From contig CM046835.1 in NCBI GenBank assembly GCA_025618425.1, positions 19,747,374-19,811,373 on the forward strand: a stretch of DNA of 64,000 bases, given 5' to 3'. The translations under genes were made by a program, and so were the position numbers. Each line of letters starts with the position of its first letter. The first letter of the stretch is position 1. Shown one piece after another: positions 24,074-35,200 of the stretch. A model generated the notes under the pieces. It made no database searches. It was not told the DNA's origin and was given only the letters and a program-made list of their open reading frames with translations. Origin of the DNA: Heliocidaris tuberculata. Lineage: Eukaryota > Echinodermata > Echinoidea > Camarodonta > Echinometridae.

Positions 24074-24716
24074 ACTTCGATTTAGAGGTGGTTTTCGAGG
24101 TGGTATATAACTGCAAGTTAGTTTGCACGCGTGATATATGCAAGATATTGTAAACAAGCACCGGCGTTGTCGGTTTGTGACGTCACACGTCAATCATGCT
24201 CGAAGAACGAGAATTCGGGGTTTAAAAGGGGGCGGAGCTTAGCAGACTCGTTTAGGCCTGAATACGTGGGGAAAATATTATTTTAAAAATATTCAGATAC
24301 GTATTCATTGCAAACGGATGTCATTTTTCAATTTAGATGAGTATCATGTACAAAATAACAAGAATTAGAATTTCATAGAAGGGAACCTTTAAACCATAGA
24401 GCGGGTAAAAATACCTCCACCACGTTGATTACGCATAATATTACCTTTTACCAAAACTGTCTTTACAGATGTCAAAATACTTTAAACTAAAAATGAAGCA
24501 GCTAAGAATCGTGTTTAGCGGGCTATTTAAGTAGCTTAGCGAAAGGAAGAGCGTGGCGCGAAAAGACGCAGCCGTAACGCAAAATGCACAATGTTGAAAA
24601 GTATAATTTCATTTGGAAACATATTTGTAAACCATAGAGCGGGTAAAAATACCTCCACCACGTTGATTACGCATAATATTACCTTTTACCCAAACTGTCT
24701 TTACAGATGTCAAAAT

Positions 24717-25687
24717 ACAACTTTTTTATTCATTTCTATCGCCAACAATTTTGCAATTTGCGTTCCGGACGTGTCTTTTCTGCCACCAGTTTTACTAAGC
24801 TACCTTATCAAACTTTTTTTTCGGGGGAGGCGGGGCTCATGCACAAGCCTTAGTGATGAATCATACAGATTTATACTCGTCAGATATTTTTCTTGGTTTT
24901 GTGTCCGTGAAGTACGATGAGAAATATCATACCAAAAGATATAAAAATTTCATGAATATAAAATAGGACAGAAATAGCAAACCTCTCAATGTTTGCACCC
25001 ATATACCAGAAAAATTGCTATACGACACCATAAAGTTCAATTGAACGGGTCAGCCTGGTAGAGGCAGGTGAATCAAGATACAGAAAACTAATATTTTGAG
25101 AGACTGCTAAGTAACAAAAAGTTCTTTTCAAGATCTAAAATCTTACCGGGGGCGTAGGATTTTGTGGGACGGTGTATAATGGGATTAAAAGAGTGTGCCT
25201 TTTCATTCCACTTCTGCTCGGAGCTAGAACAAATTTTCGATGCCATTTATCATTTCGTTTCAGGATGGATTATAATTCAGGGAGAAGAGATCGTATGTTT
25301 GATGGTTTTGGAGATTAAGTAAAGACATGGAATAAGAGGAGAAATGAGATTTAGAGCAAGAAGGGAGCGAATGAGGAGAATTGATAGAGAGACAGAAGTA
25401 TAGATGGTTATGTAACAGATGTATACACTATGAAGGAAAGTCTATTACAAAAGATGTAAAAAATGGGATGCCCATAAGGAAACGGAAATAGGAAAATACA
25501 ATGTATATTGTCATTAAAATAAGGGGCAATGGAGATAGAGAGAGTAGATTGAAAAAAGGAGAGAACGAGAAAGAGAGATAGAGAGAGAGTGGGAGATCAT
25601 TAATACACAATTATTATAATGCAGTTATGTTGTGCAGTATGCATTACGGATTCTATCCGATATTTTTTTTCTCAGATTATTGTAGTA
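24717..25687. other. Non-coding stretch
   Basis: No gene seen. Purine-rich (GA) from about 25320 to 25600. Confidence 0.4.
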
Positions 25688-25863
25688 CAGTGGAACCTGG
25701 TTATAACAAACTCCTTGGGACCAAGGAAATTACCTCTTTATATTGAAAACTTGCTATACCAGGGCTAAAAAAGCAATAGAATACAAAAAAGTGGGACCGG
25801 CAAAATAACTTTGTTATAATGAGAGTTTATTATAACAGTGTTCTTTATAACGGGGTTCCACTG
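25688..25863. mobile_element. pogo/Tigger-type MITE, TA target duplication
   Basis: A 176-bp element with inverted ends CAGTGGAACCTGGTTATAA and its near complement at 25845-25863, flanked by TA (25686-25687 and 25864-25865). It has the same type of ends as the element at 1268 but a different sequence. No coding capacity. Confidence 0.75.
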
Positions 25864-25865
25864 TA

Positions 25866-27615
25866 CTAAGAAAAATGAGAAACAGACCGACAATAGGTAT
25901 TAATGCTCAAATTGCTCATAAAAACTGTGGTAGCGAGGAGTTTTGAAGAACAGACATTCAGTGAACGCTGTAATCTATATCACAGACGAATTTTTGAATA
26001 AGTAACTCGTCTTCATGACGCCTTGCTCCACAGTAACATGCAAAGTAGCAAATGAGCATGATAATGGTTCGAACTATTTACAGTTTTATCTATCATACGA
26101 TAAAATATATTTCCTTGTATGTGATATCTTCTAAATCATGATGAATTAGTCATGTATTACCATAATGTGTAATTAAGAAATGATTAAAACTTTGACCAAC
26201 AATGATGTAATGTATTTTATACAGAATACATTGCAATTTCAGTTCAGACTTTTTCTTAATTATAACAAATCCATTTTTGTACGTAGCAAAACAATCCATG
26301 ATATACATTTATACACTCTTATTCATAAACTACATGTTCTGCAACACATGCTACATGTGCATAATCGGAATATATTTATGCGACCTATCTTCTCATATAG
26401 GCCCTAACACAAGGTCGACGGATGCATGCATCAGTGAAATTGATGTAAATTGGGCATCGATTTATTGTGACTTCTTAACGTAGATGAGAGTTAGTCAAAT
26501 GATGTTTTGTCAAAGTACACTCAATCACTCATCTGTCTGAAATTTTAGTTTCACAACATAGCACTTAACCTAATTACATCTAAATTACTGTTGTGGACTA
26601 GGGGTAGACCTAGTCTTCAAGAAGCCCTGGGAATCCCAGATCTAACCCGAAGCCAAAACGTGCGAGTTGTCTCAAGATCTTTTCTATGTCTCCTTTCAAA
26701 AAAGGAATTACTTTCTTTTAAGAGACGAGAAGAAATGTGAGCTTCATTTCTAAGGTTTTGCACCCCAAGTGTGTACCTCTGAGTTTCTTCGAACCTTTTA
26801 TCCCAATCCATTTACCCTGTAGTAATGACACATTCACATCAGGCCTAGATTTAGTTCTCTCCAACGCACGCGTGCCTGTATACTTCCGAATGATACACCT
26901 GTACTATGTGGTATATATGCAGGGATTTTGGTGCAAAATTGCAGTGGCGGACACCGTGATTCAGTGCCCCAACTTTCATCTGACAGAGTAACCTTTATGC
27001 CTGCTGGGTCCGTGAATGCACCAATGTCGAGCTTTATTCACCACCATGTTGACATGATCAACTTGAATTTTTCGGTCCTACAATGGGCGTTTGTTTGCCC
27101 CGCGGGCGTGTTCCATAGAAGAGCAGACAGAATTAGAATTTCCACTGTTGTGATGCGACCTCATTATATACACCAAACGAAAAACTTTGAAGAAAAACAG
27201 TAAGTCTGGTTTTCGAGATCATACCTGCCTGAGTATGTTTCTTACTCCGTCCTTTACACGGCCTATTGCCCGTGTAGATATTCAGGGTCACTGGATGGTG
27301 AGATTTTCTTTAAAAGTGCAATCGAAGATTATGTACCGAGTGCTCGTATTCTATCATGTAAGTTGTGACCGGAAATGACGGTCCTGCGAACAAAGCAAAC
27401 GATATCTGACATGTCTGATGGAGAGCTTATTTAAGTTTCTCTTAATGTCTGTGTTTCAAAAATGTCATAACGCAACTGTTGAGGCTTCACTTAATCGTAC
27501 ACGTCTGAATGATATAAATGCAAATGTACGGACTGTCTAAACCAACATAACAGAAACACACATCAAACAGCGTAACTTTTATAGTAGCGATAACTGATCT
27601 TATACATATGTAATC
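25866..27615. other. Non-coding stretch
   Basis: No gene or repeat recognised. Reading frames are short and show no family features. Confidence 0.4.
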
Positions 27616-27619
27616 TATA

Positions 27620-29045
27620 TTTTGGTTAATTCTCAATTCGGTTTTCGAACAGGGCACTCAACATCCGCTGCTTTAGCTGATTTAACATGCCGAGTTGTTC
27701 ACGTTTTTGATAAATCTGAAGTTGTTATTGGATTGTTTTTGGATTGCCTTAGATCATGAAATTATACTTGCAAAATTATCTAATTACGGAATCCGTGGTG
27801 TATAATTAAATGGTTTAAGAGCTATTTAACAAACAGGAAACAATTTGTCAAAATTAAAGCTAATACTTCGTCTATACAAACTGCTGTTGGAGTGCCACAA
27901 GGCTCTATATTGGGTCCACTTTTATTTATTCTCTCTATAAATGACGTGCAATATATCGGACAAATTGAAATTCATCTTATTTGCAGACGACACCAGTGTG
28001 TTTATGTCGCATAAAAATGTTTAAATTTTACAACAGGAATTTAGTAATGAAGTAAACAAATTACTACATTGGCTTTCTTTGAACAAATTAATTTTGAATG
28101 TTAATAAAACTAACTATATAGTATTTACAAACAAAAGATCAACCTCAATGAGATAAAACTGCAGGTAAATAATGAAAACTTGCAACGTGTATCAGTAAAT
28201 AAATTCATGGGAATAGAAATTGATTCAAAACTTTCATGGAATGAACATACTGGTGCTGTCTGCTACAAGATTTCAAAAAATATTGGTATTCTAAACAAAC
28301 TTAGATTTCTCCCCAAATGTGTTTTAAGAAGTTTGTATAATACGTTGATTCTACCTCATTTATGTTACTGTGCTGAAGTTTGGGCAATGACAGAATACTG
28401 AAAATACAAAAGAAAACCATCCGATTAATATCAAATTCCCATTACAGAGCTTATTCGAAACCTTTATTTTACAAACTGAAATATCTTAATGTATGTGATA
28501 TCTGTATCATATTGCAGTCTTTATGTACTTGTGTCAAAATGAATTATTACCATGTGCACTTCTAAAGTATTTTAAATCGAATTCGAGTTTCCATAAATAT
28601 GAAACTAGAAATGCATCTAAATACCACCTACCACAAATTAAAACAAAAGATCAATTTCCTTTGATGGTCCAAAAATTGGGAATTCCATTCCCATTGTTAT
28701 TAGAAATTGTCGAAGTCTTCAAACTTTTAAGAAAGAGTATAAAATGTATTTAATGGAATTTTACAACGAGCAATAACTCACCAGGCTCTCTACTTTTTTC
28801 TTCTTTTTTTCCCCCCAAATGTTTTGTTTAAATTTCATGCCTCCAATAGTACAACAGTTAATTTTTATATTCATTTATATACATCTTAGGGATGGGCTCT
28901 CGTATAAGGACTTTATTCCTTTTTAGCTCTTCCCTTCGCTCTCATTATGTTTTGTTTGGATGTATGTTCTTTTGTATGTCTATTATTGTATTTGTAAATG
29001 TTATTATTGTAAATGTTATGTATTTTTTAATGATGAGTGTATATA
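27620..29045 (+). mobile_element. Degenerate CR1/L2-like LINE
   Basis: Forward frames show NSQFGFRTGHSTSAALADL (RT motif 2a region), then [15 protein letters not shown], then [16 protein letters not shown], then KFMGIEIDSKLSWNEH and YNTLILPHLCYCAEVW. Several stops and frame shifts separate them; the catalytic YADD region is shifted. The tail after 28760 is T-rich and ends in aaatgttattattgtaaatg. It is truncated at the 5' end and not functional. Confidence 0.8.
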
Positions 29046-30812
29046 AATGAACTTTTTAATCTGGATGACATGATTGCATCGATTTCGATGACTGTGTTTT
29101 TTCTACTAGGAATAATGTCTTCGTTTGACTTTTATGTCATATTTAAAAACAATAGACCTGTTGACAAATATATTCAAATCTTATGCATACTTTTTAAACA
29201 AAGGTGGTTCTTGACCACCTGAAAGCTTGTCAGATGCTTGTCAGACATAGCAACAAGTAATGTGTGCAAACTGGATTCCAATTATTGTAGTTCATTCATT
29301 AATAACAGGTTAATGGAATATCTCGTTACTAGGTCCCCAGGAAAGAAACATCTATAAATTTGAATAACTTTGTGAACAGGTCTATCTTAATTATATACAC
29401 ATGTGAAGTGATACGAGTTTGTGCAGTCACTGGAAATGGCAGCCAAATATATTTTACTCTTTCATATTCATTCTGTTCGTATTAGAGCAGCTGCAATTAA
29501 TTAAAAGGGAAAACAAGTTAACAGAATGATAATAACAAAAACATAACTTCTAAAAGAATTGCAAATGTCTCGGAGTTCATTATCCCATCCTCAGTCTTAG
29601 ATACAACGGAATAATGTTATCTTACTGTCGGGAAAAGTATCGAATTGAACTTCTTCCTATATGGAATTCCAGTTGAAAAATATAACCCTCATAATCAATG
29701 GTAGTCACGTCTTTTTTGAGGTCACCAAGCAAAAATTGAAGGAAAAAAAATCAAATCACACAGATAACAATATACAGGAACTTCCATTACCAGGGCGTGA
29801 CCCATACATGTAGGTATTTTGATGATACGTTTACAAAAAGGGATGATCACACAAAAAAGGATCACGCAAAGTTTTATCTCCGCCTCGTAATGGTATGCGA
29901 CGAAATCTAAATGCAGATCAACTGCATTTCGGCTTACTATTAAAACAAAATCATGAAGTTCGTTTGTATGATCAAATAAACACACCAGAGATTGTTGTAT
30001 AGTGTAGTAAAGGCTTGCAATAAGTCAAACATAAAGGAATGTTTCCATCTGAAATAACAATTTTTAGAACTCAGTAAGTTAGTGCCCTGTTCAGTTTATA
30101 CGGGCTTATACATGAATAATCATTTGCTAGATATATTGTATACATGTATAAAAAAGAGTATGTTTGATCATAGTTTGACGACAATATTAATCTGTTACAA
30201 TATGTAATTACAAACGTTCTTAGGTCCATAATAATGTAATTGAAGCATACATATTTTGTTGATATTTAATCACTAATATGAATGCTGACTTGAAAGTTAA
30301 GTCACTGTAAGTTATATAAAATTGAACCTAATTTGTCATTAAGTCATACGTGTACATGGCATATGCAATAGATATTTCAGTTTGCTGAAGTACACCGGCA
30401 CGCTATAATACATTTGATATGGCATGTATGGTGTATCCATTCATGCTCTCGTCTGGGCTGGGTTGGCCGAACCCGTGTGGGTGTGGGTGTGGGTGTGGGT
30501 GTCGTGACTTTGAGTGTATACTGTGAAATGATATGCACGTATGGTACGTCTAGTTGCAAATGTAACACGATTCAAGGTAACATCTGCCATCCCTTTGTAG
30601 GTCAAAATTCTGGCTCGTGTAACGCAAGAGTAAAGTCAACACTGCTCTTAAAAATTCAGTTTACACATCTCGAGATCAAACAAATATTGTATCGGTTTTG
30701 AAAATGACTTCTGACTCGAATTACCTGTTTTTCACTGCCGTGGGAAAGTGGACACTACGGTACATTTCTATATACATTTAGTTACTTAGGTTGGACAAAT
30801 AATCCCTTTTAA
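29046..30812. other. Non-coding stretch with a GGGTGT run
   Basis: No gene seen. A short GGGTGT/GTGGGT run at 30475-30502 could form a G-quadruplex on the plus strand. Confidence 0.4.
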
Positions 30813-31208
30813 CCCTTTCAAGAAAACTGACCACATTCTGTGGTTTGTCTCAATAACTTTTTATTCAGAGCTCTAAAAAATATATCACTTGCATGAGTAG
30901 AAAGAGGAAAAAAATTTGTACACTGACTCTATGTCCATTTTAGTTGCATGACTATAAAATATTATTGGGTCTGATGCCAGGAATTTTGATATCGAGAATA
31001 AGCTTTAAAATCCTTGAATTGGCAACACATAGAGAGGTTCATTGAGAGGTTTCAACTTTTCGACAAAATTCATAACCATGTATATTGTTTTCAAAGATAT
31101 TACACCTTATTAGGACCATGTAGCACGAAGAGAAAAATATAATTGTTGCCAATTTGAAGAACAAAATGGGATCAATTTGGCCTTTAAATAATTCCTGTCC
31201 TGAATGGG
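30813..31208. mobile_element. piggyBac-type MITE, copy 2 (opposite orientation)
   Basis: A 396-bp element flanked by TTAA (30809-30812 and 31209-31212), ends CCCTTTCAAGA and TCCTGAATGGG. It is the reverse complement of the 3324-3732 copy throughout, for example ccaggaattttgat and gttgccaatttgaag here against their complements there. Confidence 0.75.
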
Positions 31209-31618
31209 TTAAACTATTATACGGCAAATTCAAATACATGTACTTGTACTCATTAATAGTCAGTGACATTGATTGACTATTTACATGTAAATGGTGCTTT
31301 TTTTTTCTAATCTGAATCGAAAAAAACAAATTAACTCTAATACCCGGATGCTTTCCTACATTATGTAGAACTGATTTCATATATAGACTTTGTAATCAGC
31401 AATGCAAAACTTTTTTCTTCATTTGATCATTAACGCATGATATACAGAAGTACTCATCCGGCTATGAGTTCACGTCTAATTTTAATTCCAATTTCAAATC
31501 GATGGCACTTACCATCGTTCATGATGCCTTCTTTAAGTGTCTCACTTAAGTATTTTATTAAACATCATAATGATTAACACAAATACAAATCTACTGAGAT
31601 AATATGATATGAAACTTT

Positions 31619-32037
31619 CACACAGTATGAAACCAGTAGAAGGCAGTGTGAAGAAAGTCTTTCTTTTTTTTCACTTTGTCCACAATATGAATGTGTCAGA
31701 TGTGGGCTGAATGCGGTATAACATGATAATATTCTCTTGAGATAACATAAGGGGAAATCAAATAGTTACACAGTATGGAAATAACGGTGTTCACAAGCGT
31801 TTGTTCTCTATAGGAAACTGTTTTACACTAAGTAAAACTGTCCATATCTACTGTAGTGAATGCAGTATAATATGAATCTCTGTTGTTACCACACTTTGTC
31901 ATACTGTGAACACAGTGTTTTCACATTCTCTCTATTCTGGCACACTGTGTGATGTAGTAGATTTGAACATTTTCATAGCGTGGTCAATGTAATTAACTGT
32001 GTTCATATTGCCTTCAGTCTGGTTTTTACTTTGTGTG
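31619..32037. mobile_element. Possible inverted-repeat element just upstream of gene A
   Basis: The left end cacacagtatgaaaccag pairs imperfectly with the complement of the right end (about 31995-32037). The interior repeats words like cacagtatg and cacactgtgtga. Ends and target duplication are not clear, so this is tentative. Confidence 0.35.
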
Positions 32038-32150
32038 TTGTAGTGTCTTCTTTCCACGTTTTCAGTATATGATGCATGGTGTTATGTCATCTCCAATTAA
32101 ATAACGTCTTTATTAAAACCATGCTTTTTCCATCTCCATTTTCCTTACAG

Positions 32151-32228
32151 TTATCACATTCGAAGAAGCAGTAAACGTCGTCGTAGTATAGAACTCTTTA
32201 TGGTCAGTATTCCACTCATCTCGTCACC
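32151..32228 (+). promoter_or_regulatory. 5' untranslated part of gene A first coding exon
   Basis: A strong splice acceptor (ccatctccattttccttacag, ending 32150) lies 78 bases before the start ATG. This implies a separate upstream non-coding exon, which I cannot locate. The start context cgtcaccATG is favourable and matches that of gene B. Confidence 0.6.
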
Positions 32229-35200
32229 ATGACAACCAAAGCGAACGTGAAGGACATCCAGTGGTCCCGTCAGCAGTACACCCTGAGAGAGGCCATCAAG
32301 AGATGTACCTTCCCTCAGATCATGAAGGTGGTGGAGGGGTACGAGTCGTCGGATGAGACCGAGACGTTAGCTCGGGGACAGGTGAGTTCGTCTTTGTTTT
32401 GCAATATTCTTGAAAACAAAATACCTTTAATCTCCTCTTCATCGTTATTATTGTCCTCACTTCTACGAATTTCATTCTCCTCTGAAATGAAATAAAGCCA
32501 TTAATCAGGGAGTGCAGCATATCTGCTGATATACTCAGAAAAAGGGGGTAATTTTTGGACCTGATGCAACACCAGAAGCACCTTATAGGGATACAAAGAG
32601 TGCCCCCTTTGTGGAAGTATAGGTTGCTTCCTATTGGGAAGTATTGCATTATTTAGAGAAGCAAAAATTAGATCCTTTAGGGGATGAAATATATTTACCT
32701 TTGGGAGATAGGGAATACAAATATAGCACCTTTTGGGAAGCACAGATGGTACCAAGGGCGCAAATATTGCACCTTTGGTGGTACAACGATTGCTTCGGGG
32801 AATTCATGTGCAGAGCGATATAAATCTTAGGACTGTTCCTTCATTTTTCTTTTCCTGTCTGTTAATCCAGTAATGTTGTCGCCATCATCATTATAGTATC
32901 ACTTATTCAAATTACTTATCAATATTTGTTTCAGATTCTTCGCATACACCAAATCCACACACAGACCAGAGTCTTAGCAACGACAGACAAGAAGGGACGA
33001 TGGCTGAGTGTCCCTCTACGGTACGCCGAGGCAAGGTTTGAAGTCGTATCGGGTGGAAAACGTAAGAAATAATTATCTCTTCAATCAAATATCTATAATA
33101 ATAGACACTCTATTTTCTCTTTCCATCTCTCTGACTTCCGGTTAATTTTCCCGACTGTTATCTCTCCAACCCCTTCTCCAACCCGCCTCCTCCCCCCCCG
33201 CCCCCCCCCCCCTCTCTCACTCTGAAATCCTATTCCAAATTTTGTAACTATAAAAAAAGAAAAATGTCATGTTTGTGCAGTTATAAATGATGTTTGTGTA
33301 TCGTCTTTGTATGTGAATGTGGACGGACTCGAAATTAAAGCCCCAAAAAATTTACCAACAAAAATTACTCAATCTTCATAACCATTTTCGTTTACATTTA
33401 GAGCAATTTAGTGATAATTTCATTAACAAACAATAAATAAATAAATGAACTCACGAGAATGTACACATCGATTGTGAAAATGTTGTATGTGCAATGTAAA
33501 AAGTGAACCCGTGGATTTCCACGGGTTCCGCTAGTTTACTATATTATTAGTGAATTATTTCTTAATTTTATACAAGGGTTTCAAATTGCCCGCAGACTAC
33601 ACGCACGTATCAATTACTGCTTTGAGGTTCTGCATCTATATACTTTGCTCCCACAGTTGGCAAATCAATGACATGAAAAATGATTACAACTAATCGTACT
33701 TAGGTGATTTTCATGCCAGGAGTTTGTAGTTTTATGACATCTGGAAACTTTGTAACTATAAAAAAAAAAGAAAAATGTCATTTTTGTGCAGTTATAAATG
33801 ATGTCTGTGTATCGTATTTGTATGTGAATGTGGACGGACTCGAAATTAAAGCCAAAAAAATTTACCAACAAAAATCACTCAATCTTCATAACCATTTTTG
33901 TTTACATTTAGAGCAATTTAGTGATAATTTCATTAACAAACAATAAATAAATATAAATGAACTCACAAGAATGTACACATCAATTGTGAAAATGTTTGAA
34001 TGTGCAATGTAAAATGTGAACCCGTGGATTTCCACGGGTTCCGCTAGTTTACTATATTATTAGTGAATTATTTCTTAATTTTATACAAGGATTTCAAATT
34101 GCCCGTAGACTACACGCACGTATCAATTACTGCTTTGAGGTTCTGCATCTATATACTTTGCTCCCACAGTGGGCAAATCAATGACATGAAAAATGATTAC
34201 AACTAATCGTACTTAGGTGATTTTCATGCAAGGAGTTTGTAGTTTTATGACATCTGGAAACTTGATTAGTTTTAATGCTGAGGTTATTTTCCGTCCTAAA
34301 AATAACGTAAGGAATCCTAGCATAGGCCTCATTATATGATGGACATAAGACTTCATATTAAGGATGCACAACCACTATTTAGGTTATAAGTCCAAGATTT
34401 GAAGCCTATGGACATGAAAAATACAATGCATGCCAGACAACTGAGCTAGTTCCACATGATTTATCATTTGCCTCTTAAAGGCGAGTATTAATATAAGATG
34501 GCTTATCATTTCGAATCATGTCTACCATATGCTTGTATTTTGGTTCTCAGGTTCGAAACCCATGTACATGCGAGAGATCATCGACAAATCACTACTGCCA
34601 CAGAAGGTCCATTTTTACACAGGAGATGAGCTGACCTTTCACCTTCAGCTGAAAAGCAACGTCCCAAATACGAAGGAAAAATTTGGCTCCCTCACTCTTC
34701 AGAAAATGTACGAGACGGGTTATCTCCAAGGCAATGCCATTCAAAATGGTAAGTGGGAAATCAGACTACTCGGAATCAAGGGTGATGATGATGATCATGA
34801 CGCTGGTGCAATGATGACGATGATGATAATAATTAAATGGAAGATAGGAAAATATGATATTTAAAAATATATATATAATAATGAATTGACCATGAATTCA
34901 AATTTTTAAAAAGGCAGGAAGAAAAGCACTATGAACAATGATAAGAGAAGATAGTGGAACTCTTGTGGTGGTGGGGGTGATGATGATGATGATGGTGATG
35001 ACGTTACGGATGACAAAATCAATGCCTGATGAAGATAAGATAATTGCAGGTGAGAACAAAATTGATAAATTAAGATGAATTTCTAACTGAAATTGGATCG
35101 AATTCGGGGAGAATAAACTAATAGGTATGAAGAACAATAATAAGAGTTTTCGGTGAGGATATATCTTTGTTAAACAAATATAAATACCGCGCTGACTTTC

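Larger units (their letters stand above)
22890..24388 (-). mobile_element. Kolobok-type DNA transposon remnant with THAP domain
   Basis: A 1499-bp element flanked by TTAA on both sides (22886-22889 and 24389-24392). Its ends are inverted repeats, AGGTTCCCTTTTATGGAATT on the left against AGGTTCCCTTCTATGAAATT read inward from the right. TTAA target and a THAP-domain transposase are the known features of the Kolobok superfamily. Copies of TGACGTCA occur near both ends (23061, 23071 and 24178). Only the DNA-binding part of a transposase is left, so the element is non-autonomous. Confidence 0.8.
22738..24716. repeat. Tandem duplication of a 240-bp unit, first copy split by a transposon
   Basis: Copy 1 is 22738-22889 plus 24389-24478; copy 2 is 24479-24716. 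Both begin actttaaactaaaaatgaag and end tttacagatgtcaaaat, with only a few differences. Copy 2 has the uninterrupted junction acatatttgtaaaccatag where copy 1 carries the insertion. Confidence 0.85.
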
